The notes beneath the pieces are model-generated. The model was not told the origin of the DNA. It saw nothing but the letters and a program-made list of their open reading frames with translations, and ran no database searches. Both the position numbers and the translations under genes were made by a program. From Effrenium voratum (lineage: Eukaryota > Sar > Dinophyceae > Suessiales > Symbiodiniaceae), in contig CAUJNA010003750.1 of assembly GCA_963377175.1 (NCBI GenBank), positions 188,534-252,533 on the forward strand: a stretch of 64,000 bases of DNA, read 5' to 3'. Shown here in pieces: positions 51,351-63,779 of this stretch (its first letter is position 1; each line of letters begins with the position of its first letter).

Positions 51351-54130
51351 GACGAGACTCAGAGCTGCGCAGGGTGCTTGCAGAGTTGCGCAGGGTGCTG
51401 TTGCAGGGTGCCATGCCAGAATCATCATTACTTCGAAACATCCTGGGTGGGGGGGGTTCAGCAGTTGCGCCGATGGATGCACCTAAGGGAGAAGCGCGCC
51501 CTTCGCCGAATAATGGGGGTGCATGCCACCTAAAACTGCTGCATTGCCATTTCAGTGAAGGGCAAAGACTGTAGTTAGGAGGAGCGCATTGGCAAGCGTG
51601 ATGATCCGATGACACCAGCTGAGAAGGCGCTAGGGTCTGGCGTGTGCTAACTGTAAGTCAGTCGTTTGGCCGCATGTTGGGTCTTACAAGTTCAGCCTGA
51701 GCGGATTCTTGAAGCTTGCTTAGCCTGAGCGGAAGCCCAAGTGCGCTTGCGCTTGCGTTCGCACATGCCTGTGCGTGGCATCCCGAGCAGGATCCTGAAA
51801 GTCTTAAAGTTTGCCCGCCAAGGCCCCTTCGCGTGGCAGAGCTGGCTGGCGAGCCTGGCCGTTTTGGTCCTTTCAGCCGCCTGCGCGTTCCCGCGTGACA
51901 GGGGTGGTGGCGAGGTAGCGGATCGTTCATGATGCGCTTGGCCCGAGCGGGGTCCCGAGCGTGTCTGCTTGGCAAAAACTGTAGGAGAAGCGCGTTGGCA
52001 AGCGTGATGCGAACACTCCAGGCTGACACGGCCACAGGAGGCGCAAGCGGGTCTGGCGTGTGCTAACTGTATGGCTTCGGCAAGAGGGTCTGACGCCTTT
52101 GCGTGGCCTGGCCGTTTTGGTCCCTTCAGCCGCCTGCGAGTTGCATCCATAGTAGTTGGCCCGAGTGGTCCTTATCTGCGCCTTGGCGCGGCGCACGTGT
52201 TTGGCCCGAGCGGGATCCCGACTGTGTCTGCTTTTGGTCCTCACCAGCGCCTTTGCGCAGCGTCTGTGCTCGGCCCGAGCAGGATCCCAAGCCTCTCTGC
52301 GCGGCAAAACTTCGAGCGTGTTTGTGGGCTTTCAAGAGTAAAGCCAGAGCACGGTGTTTTTTCAGGATGATGGACTTGTCTTTTCTCGCGGGTAAAGCTT
52401 CCACACGGTGTCCTAGCCCAGCTTGAGTTCGGGACGGTAATGCGTTTGCGTTTGCGTGCAACATGATGCAACACTCGAACAAAGCAAGCTTCTTCATAAT
52501 GTCAGTCGTTTACTACGGGCGCGCTTTCAAGTCGCAGGAGGCATTGCTTTAGCTGTGGAGAAGCAGGCTTTTAGGGGTGCAGTTGCCAGGCTTTTAGGGG
52601 CTCGTTGTTTGTGAATCCCCGAAGAGTCCTGGCTGACACGGCCAAGCGAGGTGCAAGAGGGTCTGGCGTGTGCTAACTGTATGGCTTACGCAAGAGTGAC
52701 GCCTTTGCGTGGCATCCGCGTTCGCCCCGAGCGGGATCCCGAGCGGGATCCCGAGCGTGGCTTCGCTTGCCTTTGCAAGGCCCGAGCGGGATCCCGAGCG
52801 GGTTAGCGAGCCTGGCCGCTTTGGTCCTTGCAGGCGCCTGCGCGTTGCATTACACTCCCGAGCGTGACGGTGTTGGTCCTTATCTGCGCCTTGGCACGGG
52901 TTTGGCCCGAGCGGGATCCCGAGCGTGTCTGCTTTGGTCGTTACCAGCGCCTTTGCGCGGCATCTGTGCTCGGCCCGAGCGGGATCCCAAGACTGGTTGC
53001 GGGCGCGGCCCCGGCAAAACTTCGAGCGTATTTGTGGGCTTTGAAGAGTAAAATCAGGGCACGGTGCTTCGTCTTTTTCTTGCGGGTAAAGCTTTTACAC
53101 GGGCCCAACTGTCCGCTGCGATAATGCATTTGCGTTTGCATGCAACATGATGCAACACTCGGACAACGTCGAACTTCTTGATGATGTCGTTGATTTTTCT
53201 ACGGGCGTCCTTTCAAGTCGCAAGAAGCATTGCTTTAGGGGTGGAGTTGCCAGGCTTTTATAGGGGCCCGTTGTTTGTGACTATTGCAGTAGAGAAGCGG
53301 GTTGGCAGGCGTGATGCAAAGAGCCCTAGCTGACACGGCCAAACGAGGCGCAAGAGGGTCTGGCGTGTGCTAACTGTATGGCTTCCGCCGGCTTCCGCAA
53401 GAGTGACGCCTTTGCGTGGCAGCCCCGAGCGGGATCCCGAGCGTGGCTTCTCTTGCCTTTGCTTTTTCCTTGCGTGGCACCCGTGCTTGGCCCGAGCGGG
53501 ATCCCGAGCGGGCAAGCGAGCCTGGCCGCTTTGGTCCTTGCAGGCGCCTGCGCGTTGCATCCATAGCTGGCCCGAGTGGACTCCCGAGCGTGACGGTGTT
53601 GGTCCGAGTCTGCGCCTTGGCACGGGTTTGGCCCGAGCGGGATCCCAAGCCTGTTGGCGCGGCCCCGGCAAAGCTTCGAGCGTATTTGTGCGCTTTGAAG
53701 AGTAAAATCAGAGCATGGTGCTTCTTCAAGATTATTGACTTGTCGTTTTCTTGCGGGTAAAGCTTTTACACAGGCCCAAGTGTCCGCTGCGATAATGCGT
53801 TTGCGTTTGGATGCAACATGATGCAACACTCGGACAACGCGAGCTTCTTGATGATGTCGTTGATTTGTGCTACGGGCGTCCTGTCAAGTCGCAAGAAGCA
53901 TTGCTTTAGCGGTGGAGTTGCCAGGCTTTTATAGGGGCCCGTTGTTTGTGAATCCCAGAGCCAAAGTCAATAATTGTCAAGACAGCTATTGCAGTAGAGA
54001 AGCGGGTTGGCAGGCGTGATGCAAAGAGCCCTGGCTGACACTGCCAAACGAGGCGCAAGAGGGTCTGGCGTGTGCTAACTGTATGGCTTCCGCCGGCTTC
54101 CGCAAGAGTGACGCCTTTGCGTGGCAGCCC

Positions 54131-54171
54131 CGAGCGGGATCCCGAGCGGGATCCCGAGCGGGATCCCGAGC
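54131..54171 (+). repeat. 12-bp sub-repeat inside satellite units
   Basis: GAGCGGGATCCC repeated three times (contains the palindrome GGGATCCC). The copy number varies between units: two at 52,738, one at 53,427, three here, three at 54,812, three at 58,147, two at 59,488. Since 12 is a multiple of 3, frames through it stay open. Confidence 0.9.
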
Positions 54172-57100
54172 GTGGCTTCTCTTGCCTTTGCTTTTTCCTT
54201 GCGTGGCACCCGTGCTCGGCCCGAGCGGGATCCCGAGCGGGCAAGCGAGCCTGGCCGCTTTGGTCCTTGCAGGCGCCTGCGCGTTGCATCCATAGCTGGC
54301 CCGAGTGGACTCCCGAGCGTGACGGTGTTGGTCCTTATCTGCGCCTTGGCACGGGTTTGGCCCGAGCGGGATCCTGGCCCCGGCAAAACTTCGAGCGTAT
54401 TTGTTGGCTTTGAAGAGTAAAATTAGAGCATGGTGCTTCTTCAGGATTATGGACTTGTCGTTTTCTTGCGGGTAAAGCTTTTACACAGGCCCAACTGTCC
54501 GCTGCGATAATGCGTTTGCGTTTGGATGCAACATGATGCAACACTCGGACAACGCGAGCTTCTTGATGATGTCGTTGATTTTTGCTACGGGCGTCCTTTC
54601 AAGTCGCAAGAAGCATTGCTTTAGGGGTGGAGTTGCCAGGCTTTTCCAGGGGCCCGTTGTTTGTGACTATTGCAGTAGAGAAGCGGGTTGGCAGGCGTGA
54701 TGCAAAGAGCCCTAGCTGACACGGCCAAACGAGGCGCAAGAGGGTCTGGCGTGTGCTAACTGTATGGCTTCCGCCGGCTTCCGCAAGAGTGACGCCTTTG
54801 CGTGGCAGCCCCGAGCGGGATCCCGAGCGGGATCCCGAGCGGGATCCCGAGCGTGGCTTCTCTTGCCTTTGCTTTTTCCTTGCGTGGCACCCGTGCTCGG
54901 CCCGAGCGGGATCCCGAGCGGGCAAGCGAGCCTGGCCGCTTTGGTCCTTGCAGGCGCCTGCGCGTTGCATCCATAGCTGGCCCGAGTGGACTCCCGAGCG
55001 TGACGGTGTTGGTCCTTATCTGCGCCTTGGCACGGGTGTGGCCCGAGCGGGATCCCGAGCGTGTCTGCTTTGGTCCTTACCAGCGCCTTTGTGCGGCATC
55101 TGTAGCGGGATCCCAAGCCTGTTGGCGCGGCCCCGGCAAAACTTCGAGCGTATTTGTGGGCTTTGAAGAGTAAAATCAGAGCATGGTGCTTCTTCAGGAT
55201 TATTGACTTGTCGTTTTCTTGCGGGTAAAGCTTTTACACAGGCCCAACTGTCCACTGCGATAATGCGTTTGCGTTTGGATGCAACATGATGCAACACTCG
55301 GACAACGCGAGCTTCTTGATGATGTCGTTGATTTGTGCTACGGGCGTCCTTTCAAGTCGCAAGAAGCATTGCTTTAGGGGTGGAGTTGCCAGGCTTTTCT
55401 AGGGGCCCGTTGTTTGTGAATCCCAAAGCCAAAGTCAATAATTGTCAAGACAGCTATTGCAGTAGAGAAGCGGGTTGGCAGGCGTGATGCAAAGAGCCCC
55501 GGCTGACACGGCCAAACGAGGCGCAAGAGGGTCTGGCGTGTGCTAACTGTATGGCTTCCGCAAGAGGGTCTGCCTTTGCGTGGCATCCGCGCTCGCCCCG
55601 GAAATCCCGAGCGGTGCTTCGCGCGGCATCCGTGCTCGGCCCGAGCGGCCGTTTTGGTCCTTTCAGCCGCCTGCGCGTTACCATCGCCTTGCGCGGCGTC
55701 TGTGCTCGGCCCGGGCGGGGCCTCAAGCCTGTTTGCGGGCGCGGCCCCGGCAAAACTTCGAGCGTATTTGTGGGCTTTCAAGAGTGAAACCAGAGCACGG
55801 TGTTTCTTCAGGATTATGGACTTGTCGTTTTCTTGCTGGTCAGGCTTTTACACAGTGTCCTAGCCCAGCTTGAGTTCGGGACTTGATGGCCCAACTGTTC
55901 CGCTACGATAATGCATTCGCATTTGGATGCAACATGGTGCAACACTCGGACAATGCGAGCTTCTTGATAATGTCGTGTATTTTTGCTACGGGCGCCCTTT
56001 CAAGTCGCAGGAAGCATTGCTTTAGGGGTGGAGTTGTCAGGCTTTTAGGCGTGGAGTTAAGGCTGGCTTCGCTTGCCTTTGCTTTTTCCTTGCGTGGCAC
56101 CCGTGCTCGGCCCGAGCGGGATCCCGAGCGGGCAAGCGAGCCTGGCCGCTTTGGTCCTTGCAGGCGCCTGCGCGTTGCATCCATAGCTGGCCCGAGTGGA
56201 CTCCCGAGCGTGACGGTGTTGGTCCGAGTCTGCGCCTTGGCACGGGTTTGGCCCGAGCGGGATCCCAAGCCTGTTGGCGCGGCCCCGGCAAAGCTTCGAG
56301 CGTATTTGTGCGCTTTGGAGAGTAAAATCAGAGCATGGTGCTTCTTCAGGATTATGGACTTGTCGTTTTCTTGCGGGTAAAGCTTTTACACAGGCCCAAC
56401 TGTCCGCTGCGATAATGCGTTTGCGTTTGGATGCAACATGATGCAACACTCGGACAACGCGAGCTTCTTGATGATGTCGTTGGTGTTTGCTACGGGCGTC
56501 CTTTCAAGTCGCAAGAAGCATTGCTTTAGGGGTGGAGTTGCCAGACTTTTATAGGGGCCCGTTGTTTGTGAATCCCAAAGCCAAAGTCAATTGTCAAGAC
56601 AGCTATTGCAGTAGAGAAGCGGGTTGGCAGGCGTGATGCAAAGAGCCCTGGCTGACACGGCCAAACGAGGCGCAAGAGGGTCTGGCGTTTGCTAACTGTA
56701 TGGCTTCCGCAAGAGGGTCTGCCTTTGCGTGGCATCCGCGCTCGCCCCGGAAATCCCGAGCGGTGCTTCGCGCGTCATCCGTGCTCGGCCCGAGCGGGAT
56801 CCCAAGCGGGCTAGCGAGCCTGGCGGTCCTTTCAGCCGCCTGCGCGTTACCATCGCCTTGCGCGGCGTCTGTGCTCGGCCCGGGCGGGGCCTCAAGCCTG
56901 TTTGCGGGCGCGGCCCCGGCAAAACTTCGAGCGTATTTGTGGGCTTTCAAGAGTGAAACCAGAGCACGGTGTTTCTTCAGGATTATGGACTTGTCGTTTT
57001 CTTGCTTGTAAGGCTTTTGCACAGTGTCCTAGCCCAGCTTGAGTTCGGGACTTGATGGCCCAACTGTTCCGCTACGATATTGCATTTGCATTTGGAGGCA

Positions 57101-58913
57101 ACATGGTGCAACACTCGGACAATGCGAGCCTCTTGATAATGTCGTGTATTTTTGCTACGGGCGCCCTTGCAAGTCGCAGGAAGCATTGCTTTAGGGGTAG
57201 AGTTGTCAGGCTTTTAGGGGTGGAGTTAAGGCTGCCCGTTCTTTGTATTTCCGAAAGCGGAATTCAATTATCAAGACAGCTGGGCTGCCGTTGCAGGAAA
57301 CGGCGAGTACTGTAGGAGAAGCGCGTTGGCAAGCGTAATGCGAAGAGTCCTGGCTGACACGGCCAAACGAGGCGCAAGAGGGTCTGGCGTGTGCTAACTG
57401 TATGGCTTCCGCAAGAGGGTCTGCCTTTGCGTGGCCTCCGCGCTCGCCCCGGAAAACCCGAGCGGTGCTTCGCGCGGCATCCGTGCTCGGCCCGAGCGGG
57501 ATCCCGAGCGGGCTAGCGAGCCTGGCCGTTTTGGTCCTTTCAGCCGCCTGCGCGTTACCAGCGCCTTGCGCGGCGTCTGTGCTCGGCCCGGGCGGGGCCT
57601 CAAGCCTGTTTGCGGGCGCGGCCCCGGCAAAACTTCGAGCGTATTTGTGGGCTTTCAAGAGTGAAACCAGAGCACGGTGTTTCTTCAGGATTATGGACTT
57701 GTCGTTTTCTTGCTGGTAAGGCTTTTGCACAGTGTCCTAGCCCAGCTTGAGTTCGGGACTTGATGGCCCAACTGTTCCGCTACGATAATGCATTTGCATT
57801 TGGATGCAACATGGTGCAACACTCGGACAACGCGAGCTTCTTGATAATGTCGTGTATTTTTGCAACGGGCGCCCTTTCAAGTCGCAGGAAGCATTGCTTT
57901 AGGGGTGGAGTTGTCAGGCTTTTAGGGGTGGAGTTAAGGCTGCCCGTTCTTTGTATTTCCGAAAGCCGAATTCAATTATCAAGACAGCTGGCTGCGGTTG
58001 CAGGAAACGGCGAGTACTGTAGGAGAAGCGCGTTGGCAAGCGTAATTCGAAGAGTCCTGGCTGACACGGCCAAACGAGGCGCAAGAGAATCTGGCGTGTG
58101 CTAACTGTATGGCTTCCGCAAGTGACACCTTTGCGTGGCAGCCCCGAGCGGGATCCCGAGCGGGATCCCGAGCGGGATCCCGAGCGTGGCTTCGCTTGCC
58201 TTTGCTTTTTCCTTGCGTGGCACCCGTGCTGGCCCGAGCGGGATCCCGAGCGGGCAAGCGAGCCTGGCCGCTTTGGTCCTTGCAGGCGCCTGCGCGTTGC
58301 ATCCATAGCTGGCCCGAGTGGACTCCCGAGCGTGACGGTGTTGGTCCGAGTCTGCGCCTTGGCACGGGTTTGGCCCGAGCGGGATCCCAAGCCTGTTGGC
58401 GCGGCCCCGGCAAAAGCTCGAGCGTATTTGTGCGCTTTGGAGAGTTAAAATCAGAGCATGGGCTTCTTCAGGATTATGGACTTGTCGTTTTCTTGCGGGT
58501 AAAGCTTTTACACAGGCCCAACTGTCCGCTGCGATAATGCGTTTGCGTTTGGATGCAACATGATGCAACACTCGGACAACGCGAGCTTCTTGATGATGTC
58601 GTTGGTGTTTGCTACGGGCGTCCTTTCAAGTCGCAAGAAGCATTGCTTTAGGGGTGGAGTTGCCAGACTTTTATAGGGGCCCGTTGTTTGTGAATCCCAA
58701 AGCCAAAGTCAATTGTCAAGACAGCTATTGCAGTAGAGAAGCGGGTTGGCAGGCGTGATGCAAAGAGCCCTGGCTGACACGGCCAAACGAGGCGCAAGTA
58801 TGGCTTCCGCAAGAGGGTCTGCCTTTGCGTGGCATCCGCGCTTGCCCCGGAAATCCCGAGTGGTGCTTCGCGCGTCATCCGTGCTCGGCCCGAGCCGGAT
58901 CCCAAGCGGGCTA

Positions 58914-59060
58914 TAGCTTGATCCTGGGCAGCGAAGTTAGCGAGAGAAATCGGGGGTGCAAGTGGACGGTCTGGCTAGACAGTTACACACGTCTCCGACA
59001 CCAGGAATGGACCAGGCACAGATAGGCACAGCAGGGAGGGTCTGGCGCAAGAGGGTCTGG
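58914..59060 (+). other. non-satellite filler inside the array
   Basis: From 58,914 a unit is interrupted by about 145 bp with no match to other units, and the array resumes at 59,061 (TAAGGCTTTTGCACAG) some 240 bp further along the unit. The last bases before resumption (GGCGCAAGAGGGTCTGG) copy the array marker region. This looks like repair of a break with templated insertion. Confidence 0.75.
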
Positions 59061-62000
59061 TAAGGCTTTTGCACAGTGTCCTAGCCCAGCTTGAGTTCGG
59101 GACTTGATGGCCCAACTGTTCCGCTACGATAATGCATTTGCATTTGGAGGCAACATGGTGCAACACTCGGACAATGCGAGCTTCTTGATAATGTCGTGTA
59201 TTTTTGCTACGGGCGCCCTTTCAAGTCGCAGGAAGCATTGCTTTAGGGGTGGAGTTGTCAGGCTTTTAGGGGTGGAGTTAAGGCTGCCCGTTCTTTGTAT
59301 TTCCGAAAGCCGAATTCAATTATCAAGACAGCTGGCTGCGGTTGCAGGAAACGGCGAGTACTGTAGGAGAAGCGCGTTGGCAAGCGTAATTCGAAGAGTC
59401 CTGGCTGACACGGCCAAACGAGGCGCAAGAAATCTGGCGTGTGCTAACTGTATGGCTTCCGCAAGTGACACCTTTGCGTGGCAGCCCCGAGCGGGATCCC
59501 GAGCGGGATCCTGAGCGTGGCTTCGCTTGCCTTTGCTTTTTCCTTGCGTGGCACCCGTGCTCGGCCCGAGCGGGATCCCGAGCGGGCAAGCGAGCCTGGC
59601 CGCTTTGGTCCTTGCAGGCGCCTGCGCGTTGCATCCATAGCTGGCCCGAGTGGACTCCCGAGCGTGACGGTGTTGGTCCGATCTGCGCCTTGGCACGGGT
59701 TTGGCCCGAGCGGGATCCCAAGCCTGTTGGCGCGGCCCCGGCAAAGCTTCGAGCGTATTTGTGCGCTTTGGAGAGTAAAATCAGAGCATGGTGCTTCTTC
59801 AGGATTATGGACTTGTCGTTTTCTTGCGGGTAAAGCTTTTACACAGGCCCAACTGTCCGCTGCGATAATGCGTTTGCGTTTGGATGCAACATGATGCAAC
59901 ACTCGGACAACGCGAGCTTCTTGATGATGTCGTTGGTGTTTGCTACGGGCGTCCTTTCAAGTCGCAAGAAGCATTGCTTTAGGGGTGGAGTTGCCAGACT
60001 TTTATAGGGGCCCGTTGTTTGTGAATCCCAAAGCCAAAGTCAATTGTCAAGACAGCTATTGCAGTAGAGAAGCGGGTTGGCAGGCGTGATGCAAAGAGCC
60101 CTGGCTGACACGGCCAAACGAGGCGCAAGAGGGTCTGGCGTTTGCTAACTGTATGGCTTCCGCAAGAGGGTCTGCCTTTGCGTGGCATCCGCGCTCGCCC
60201 CGGAAATCCCGAGCGGTGCTTCGCGCGTCATCCGTGCTCGGCCCGAGCCGGATCCCAAGCGGGCTAGCGAGCCTGGCGGTCCTTTCAGCCGCCTGCGCGT
60301 TACCATCGCCTTGCGCGGCGTCTGTACTCGGCCCGGGCGGGGCCTCAAGCCTGTTTGCGGGCGCGGCCCCGGCAAAACTTCGAGCGTATTCGTGGGCTTT
60401 CAAGAGTGAAACCAGAGCACGGTGTTTCTTCAGGATTATGGACTTGTCGTTTTCTTGCTGGTAAGGCTTTTGCACAGTGTCCTAGCCCAGCTTGAGTTCG
60501 GGACTTGATGGCCCAACTGTTCCGCTACGATAATGCATTTGCATTTGGAGGCAACATGGTGCAACACTCATTCAATGCGAGCTTCTTGATAATGTCGTGT
60601 ATTTTTGCTACGGGCGCCCTTGCAAGTCGCAGGAAGCATTGCTTTAGGGGTAGAGTTGTCAGGCTTTTAGGGGTGGAGTTAAGGCTGCCCGTTCTTTGTA
60701 TTTCCGAAAGCCGAATTCAATTATCAAGACAGCTGGGCTGCCATTGCAGGAAACGGCGAGTACTGTAGGAGAAGCGCGTTGGCAAGCGTAATGCGAAGAG
60801 TCCTGGCTGACACGGCCAAACGAGGCGCAAGAGGGTCTGGCGTGTGCTAACTGTATGGCTTCCGCAAGAGGGTCTGCCTTTGCGTGGCATCCGCGCTCGC
60901 CCCGGAAATCCCGAGCGGTGCTTCGCGCGGCATCCGTGCTTGGCCCGAGCGGGATCCCGAGCGGCCTAGCGAGCCTGGCCGTTTTGGTCCTTTCAGCCGC
61001 CTGCGCGTTACCAGCGCCTTGCGCGGCGTCTGTGCTCGGCCCGGGCGGGGCCTCAAGCCTGTTTGCGGGCGCGGCCCCGGCAAAACTTCGAGCGTATTTG
61101 TGGGCTTTCAAGAGTGAAACCAGAGCACGGTGTTTGTTCAGGATTATGGACTTGTCGTTCTCTTGCTGGTAAGGCTTTTGCACAGTGTCCTAGCCCAGCT
61201 TGAGTTCGGGACTTGATGGCCCAACTGTTCCGCTACGATAATGCATTTGCATTTGGAGGCAACATGGTGCAACACTCGGACAATGCGAGCTTCTTGATGA
61301 TGTCGTGTATTTTTGCAACGGGCGCCCTTTCAAGTCGCAGGAAGCATTGCTTTAGGGGTGGAGTTGTCAGGCTTTTAGGGGTGGAGTTAAGGCTGCCCGT
61401 TCTTTGTATTTCCGAAAGCCGAATTCAATTATCAAGACAGCTGGGCTGCCGTTGCAGGAAACGGCGAGTACTGTAGGAGAAGCGCGTTGGCAAGCGTAAT
61501 GCGAAGAGTCCTGGCTGACACGGCCAAACGAGGCGCAAGAGGGTCTGGCGTGTGCTAACTGTATGGCTTCCGCAAGAGGGTCTGCCTTTGCGTGGCATCC
61601 GCGCTCGCCCCGGAAATCCCGAGCGGTGCTTCGCGCGGCATCCGTGCTCGGCCCGAGCGGGATCCCGAGCGGGCTAGCGAGCCTGGCCGTTTTGGTCCTT
61701 TCAGCCGCCTGCGCGTTACCAGCGCCTTGCGCGGCGTCTGTTCTCGGCCCGGGCGGGGCCTCAAGCCTGTTTGCGGGCGCGGCCCCGGCAAAACTTCGAG
61801 CGTATTTGTGGGCTTTCAAGAGTGAAACCAGAGCACGGTGTTTCTTCAGGATTATGGACTTGTCGTTTTCTTGCTGGTAAGGCTTTTGCACAGTGTCCTA
61901 GCCCAGCTTGAGTTCGGGACTTGATGGCCCAACTGTTCCGCTACGATAATGCATTTGCATTTGGATGCAACATGGTGCAACACTCGGACAACGCGAGCTT

Positions 62001-63291
62001 CTTGATAATGTCGTGTATTTTTGCAACGGGCGCCCTTTCAAGTCGCAGGAAGCATTGCTTTAGGGGTGGAGTTGTCAGGCTTTTAGGGGTGGAGTTAAGG
62101 CTGCCCGTTCTTTGTATTTCCGAAAGCCGAATTCAATTATCAAGACAGCTGGGCTGCCGTTGCAGGAAACGGCGAGTACTGTAGGAGAAGCGCGTTGGCA
62201 AGCGTAATGCGAAGAGTCCTGGCTGACACGGCCAAACGAGGCGCAAGAGAATCTGGCGTGTGCTAACTGTATGGCTTCCGCAAGTGACACCTTTGCGTGG
62301 CATCCGCGTTCGCCCCGAGCGGGATTGGCTTCGCTTGCCCTTGCTCTTGCCGTTGCGTGGCACCCGTGCTCAGGCCGAGCGGGATCCCGAGCGAGCTACG
62401 CCTGCGCGCTGCATCCATAGTTGGCCTGAGTGGACTCCCGAGCGTGGCTGCGTTGGTCCTTACCTGCACCTTGGCACGGCGCACGTGTTTGGCCCGAGCG
62501 GGACCCCGAGCGTGTCTGCTTTGCTTTGGTCCTTACCAGCGCCTTTGCGCGGCGTCTGTGCTCGGCTTGAGCGGGATCCCAAGCCTGTTTGCGGGCGCGG
62601 CCCCGGCAAAACTTGTGGGCTTTCAAGAGTAAAACCAGGGCACGGTGTTTCTTCATGATTATGGACTTGTCTTTGTCTTGCGGGTAAAGCTTGTGTTCGG
62701 TGCCCAAGTCAGCTTCACTTCGAAACTTGGTGGCCCAACTGTTTTGCTACGATAATGTGTTTGCGTTTGGACGCAAAACTCGGACAATGCAAGCTTCTTG
62801 ATAGTGTCGTTTTATTCTACGGGCGCCCTTTCAAGTCGCAGGAAGCATTGCTTTAGGGTTGGAGTTGCCAGGCTTTCAGGGGTGGAGTTGCCAGGCTTTT
62901 AGGGGCCCGTTGTTTGTGAATCCCAAAGCCAAATTCAATTATCAAGACAGTTGGGCTGCCGTTGCAGGAAACGGCAAATACTGTAAGAGAAGCACGGTTG
63001 CATCCTGGCTGGCTGACATGGCCAAGCGAGGTGCAAGAGCGTCTGGCGTGTGCTAACTGTATGGCTTCCGCAAGAGGGTCTGACGCCTTTGCGTGGCATC
63101 CGCGCTCGGCCCGAGCGGGATCCGAGCGGGATTCCGAGCGTGGCTTCGCTTGCCTTTGCTTGTGCCCTTGCGTGGCACCCGTGCTCGGCCCGAGCAGAAA
63201 CTCGAACGCGGTTGCTCTTCCTTTTGCTGACACCTGTTGCGTGGCATCCGTGTCGCCCCAAGCGGGAGCCCGAGCGTTTGTACGTTTGCCT

Positions 63292-63766
63292 GCCATAGTG
63301 TACTTTGTTTATTACACTTGTACTGAAAAGTTGCGACCTTTGAGCTGGAGCTGCCAAAGTGTATTTCCTTTACTACACTTGTACTGAAAAGTTGCGACTT
63401 TGGTGCCGGAGCTGCCAAAGTGCGTTTCCTTTACTACACATGTTCTGAAAAGTTGTGACTTTCGAGGCGGAGCTGCCAAAGTGTACTTCCTTTACTACAC
63501 TTGCACTGACAAGTTGCGACCTTCGAGCCGGAGCTGCCAAAGTGTATCTCCTTGTACTGAAAAGTTGCGACTTTCGAGCCGGAGCTGCCAAAGTGTCTTT
63601 CCTTTACTGCACTTGTACTGACAAGTTGCGACCTTCGAGCCGGAGCTGCCAAAGTTTCCTTGTACTGAAAAGTTGCGACTTTCGAGCCGGAGCTGGCAAA
63701 GTGTATGTTTCCTTGACTGCACATGTACTGAAAAGTTGCGACTTGCGAGCCGGAGCTGCATTGCTG
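63292..63766 (+). repeat. 8-unit minisatellite, 45-64 bp units
   Basis: Eight copies of a unit containing ACTGAAAAGTTGCGACTTT then CGAGCCGGAGCTGCCAAAG, preceded by TTTCCTTTACTACACTTGT. Unit length varies from 45 to 64 bp because the TTTACTACAC part is deleted in some copies. It begins directly where the satellite array ends. Confidence 0.93.
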
Positions 63767-63779
63767 GATTTCCACACGT

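Larger units (their letters stand above)
51568..63290 (+). repeat. satellite array of about 700-bp units with higher-order structure
   Basis: The marker GTGTGCTAACTGTATGG (or a one- or two-base variant) recurs near 51,642, 52,058, 52,668, 53,365, 54,070, 54,751, 55,538, 56,687, 57,389, 58,096, 59,439, 60,140, 60,842, 61,550, 62,258 and 63,048; the last regular steps are 702, 708 and 708 bp. All units are in the same orientation. Two half-unit types alternate: Y (contains GTTTGCGTTTGGATGCAACATG and CCCGTTGTTTGTGAATCCC) and X (contains GATGGCCCAACTGTTCCGC and GCCCGTTCTTTGTATTTCC), in the order YYYYXYXXYXYXXX from 53.1 to 61.9 kb. Open frames of 60-170 codons recur on both strands because units are nearly identical; none is called as a gene. 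Confidence 0.95.

Noticed and set aside
50693..51615. Frames of up to 258 codons on both strands (Leu/Pro/Ser or Lys/Glu/Arg-rich)
   Set aside because: Produced by the GGAA/GGAAGCAA microsatellite, which lacks stop codons in every frame.
52071..62707. Dozens of 60-174 codon frames in the satellite array on both strands
   Set aside because: They recur because units are nearly identical and G/C-rich; frames on both strands and in several phases are equally open, so openness is not evidence of coding.
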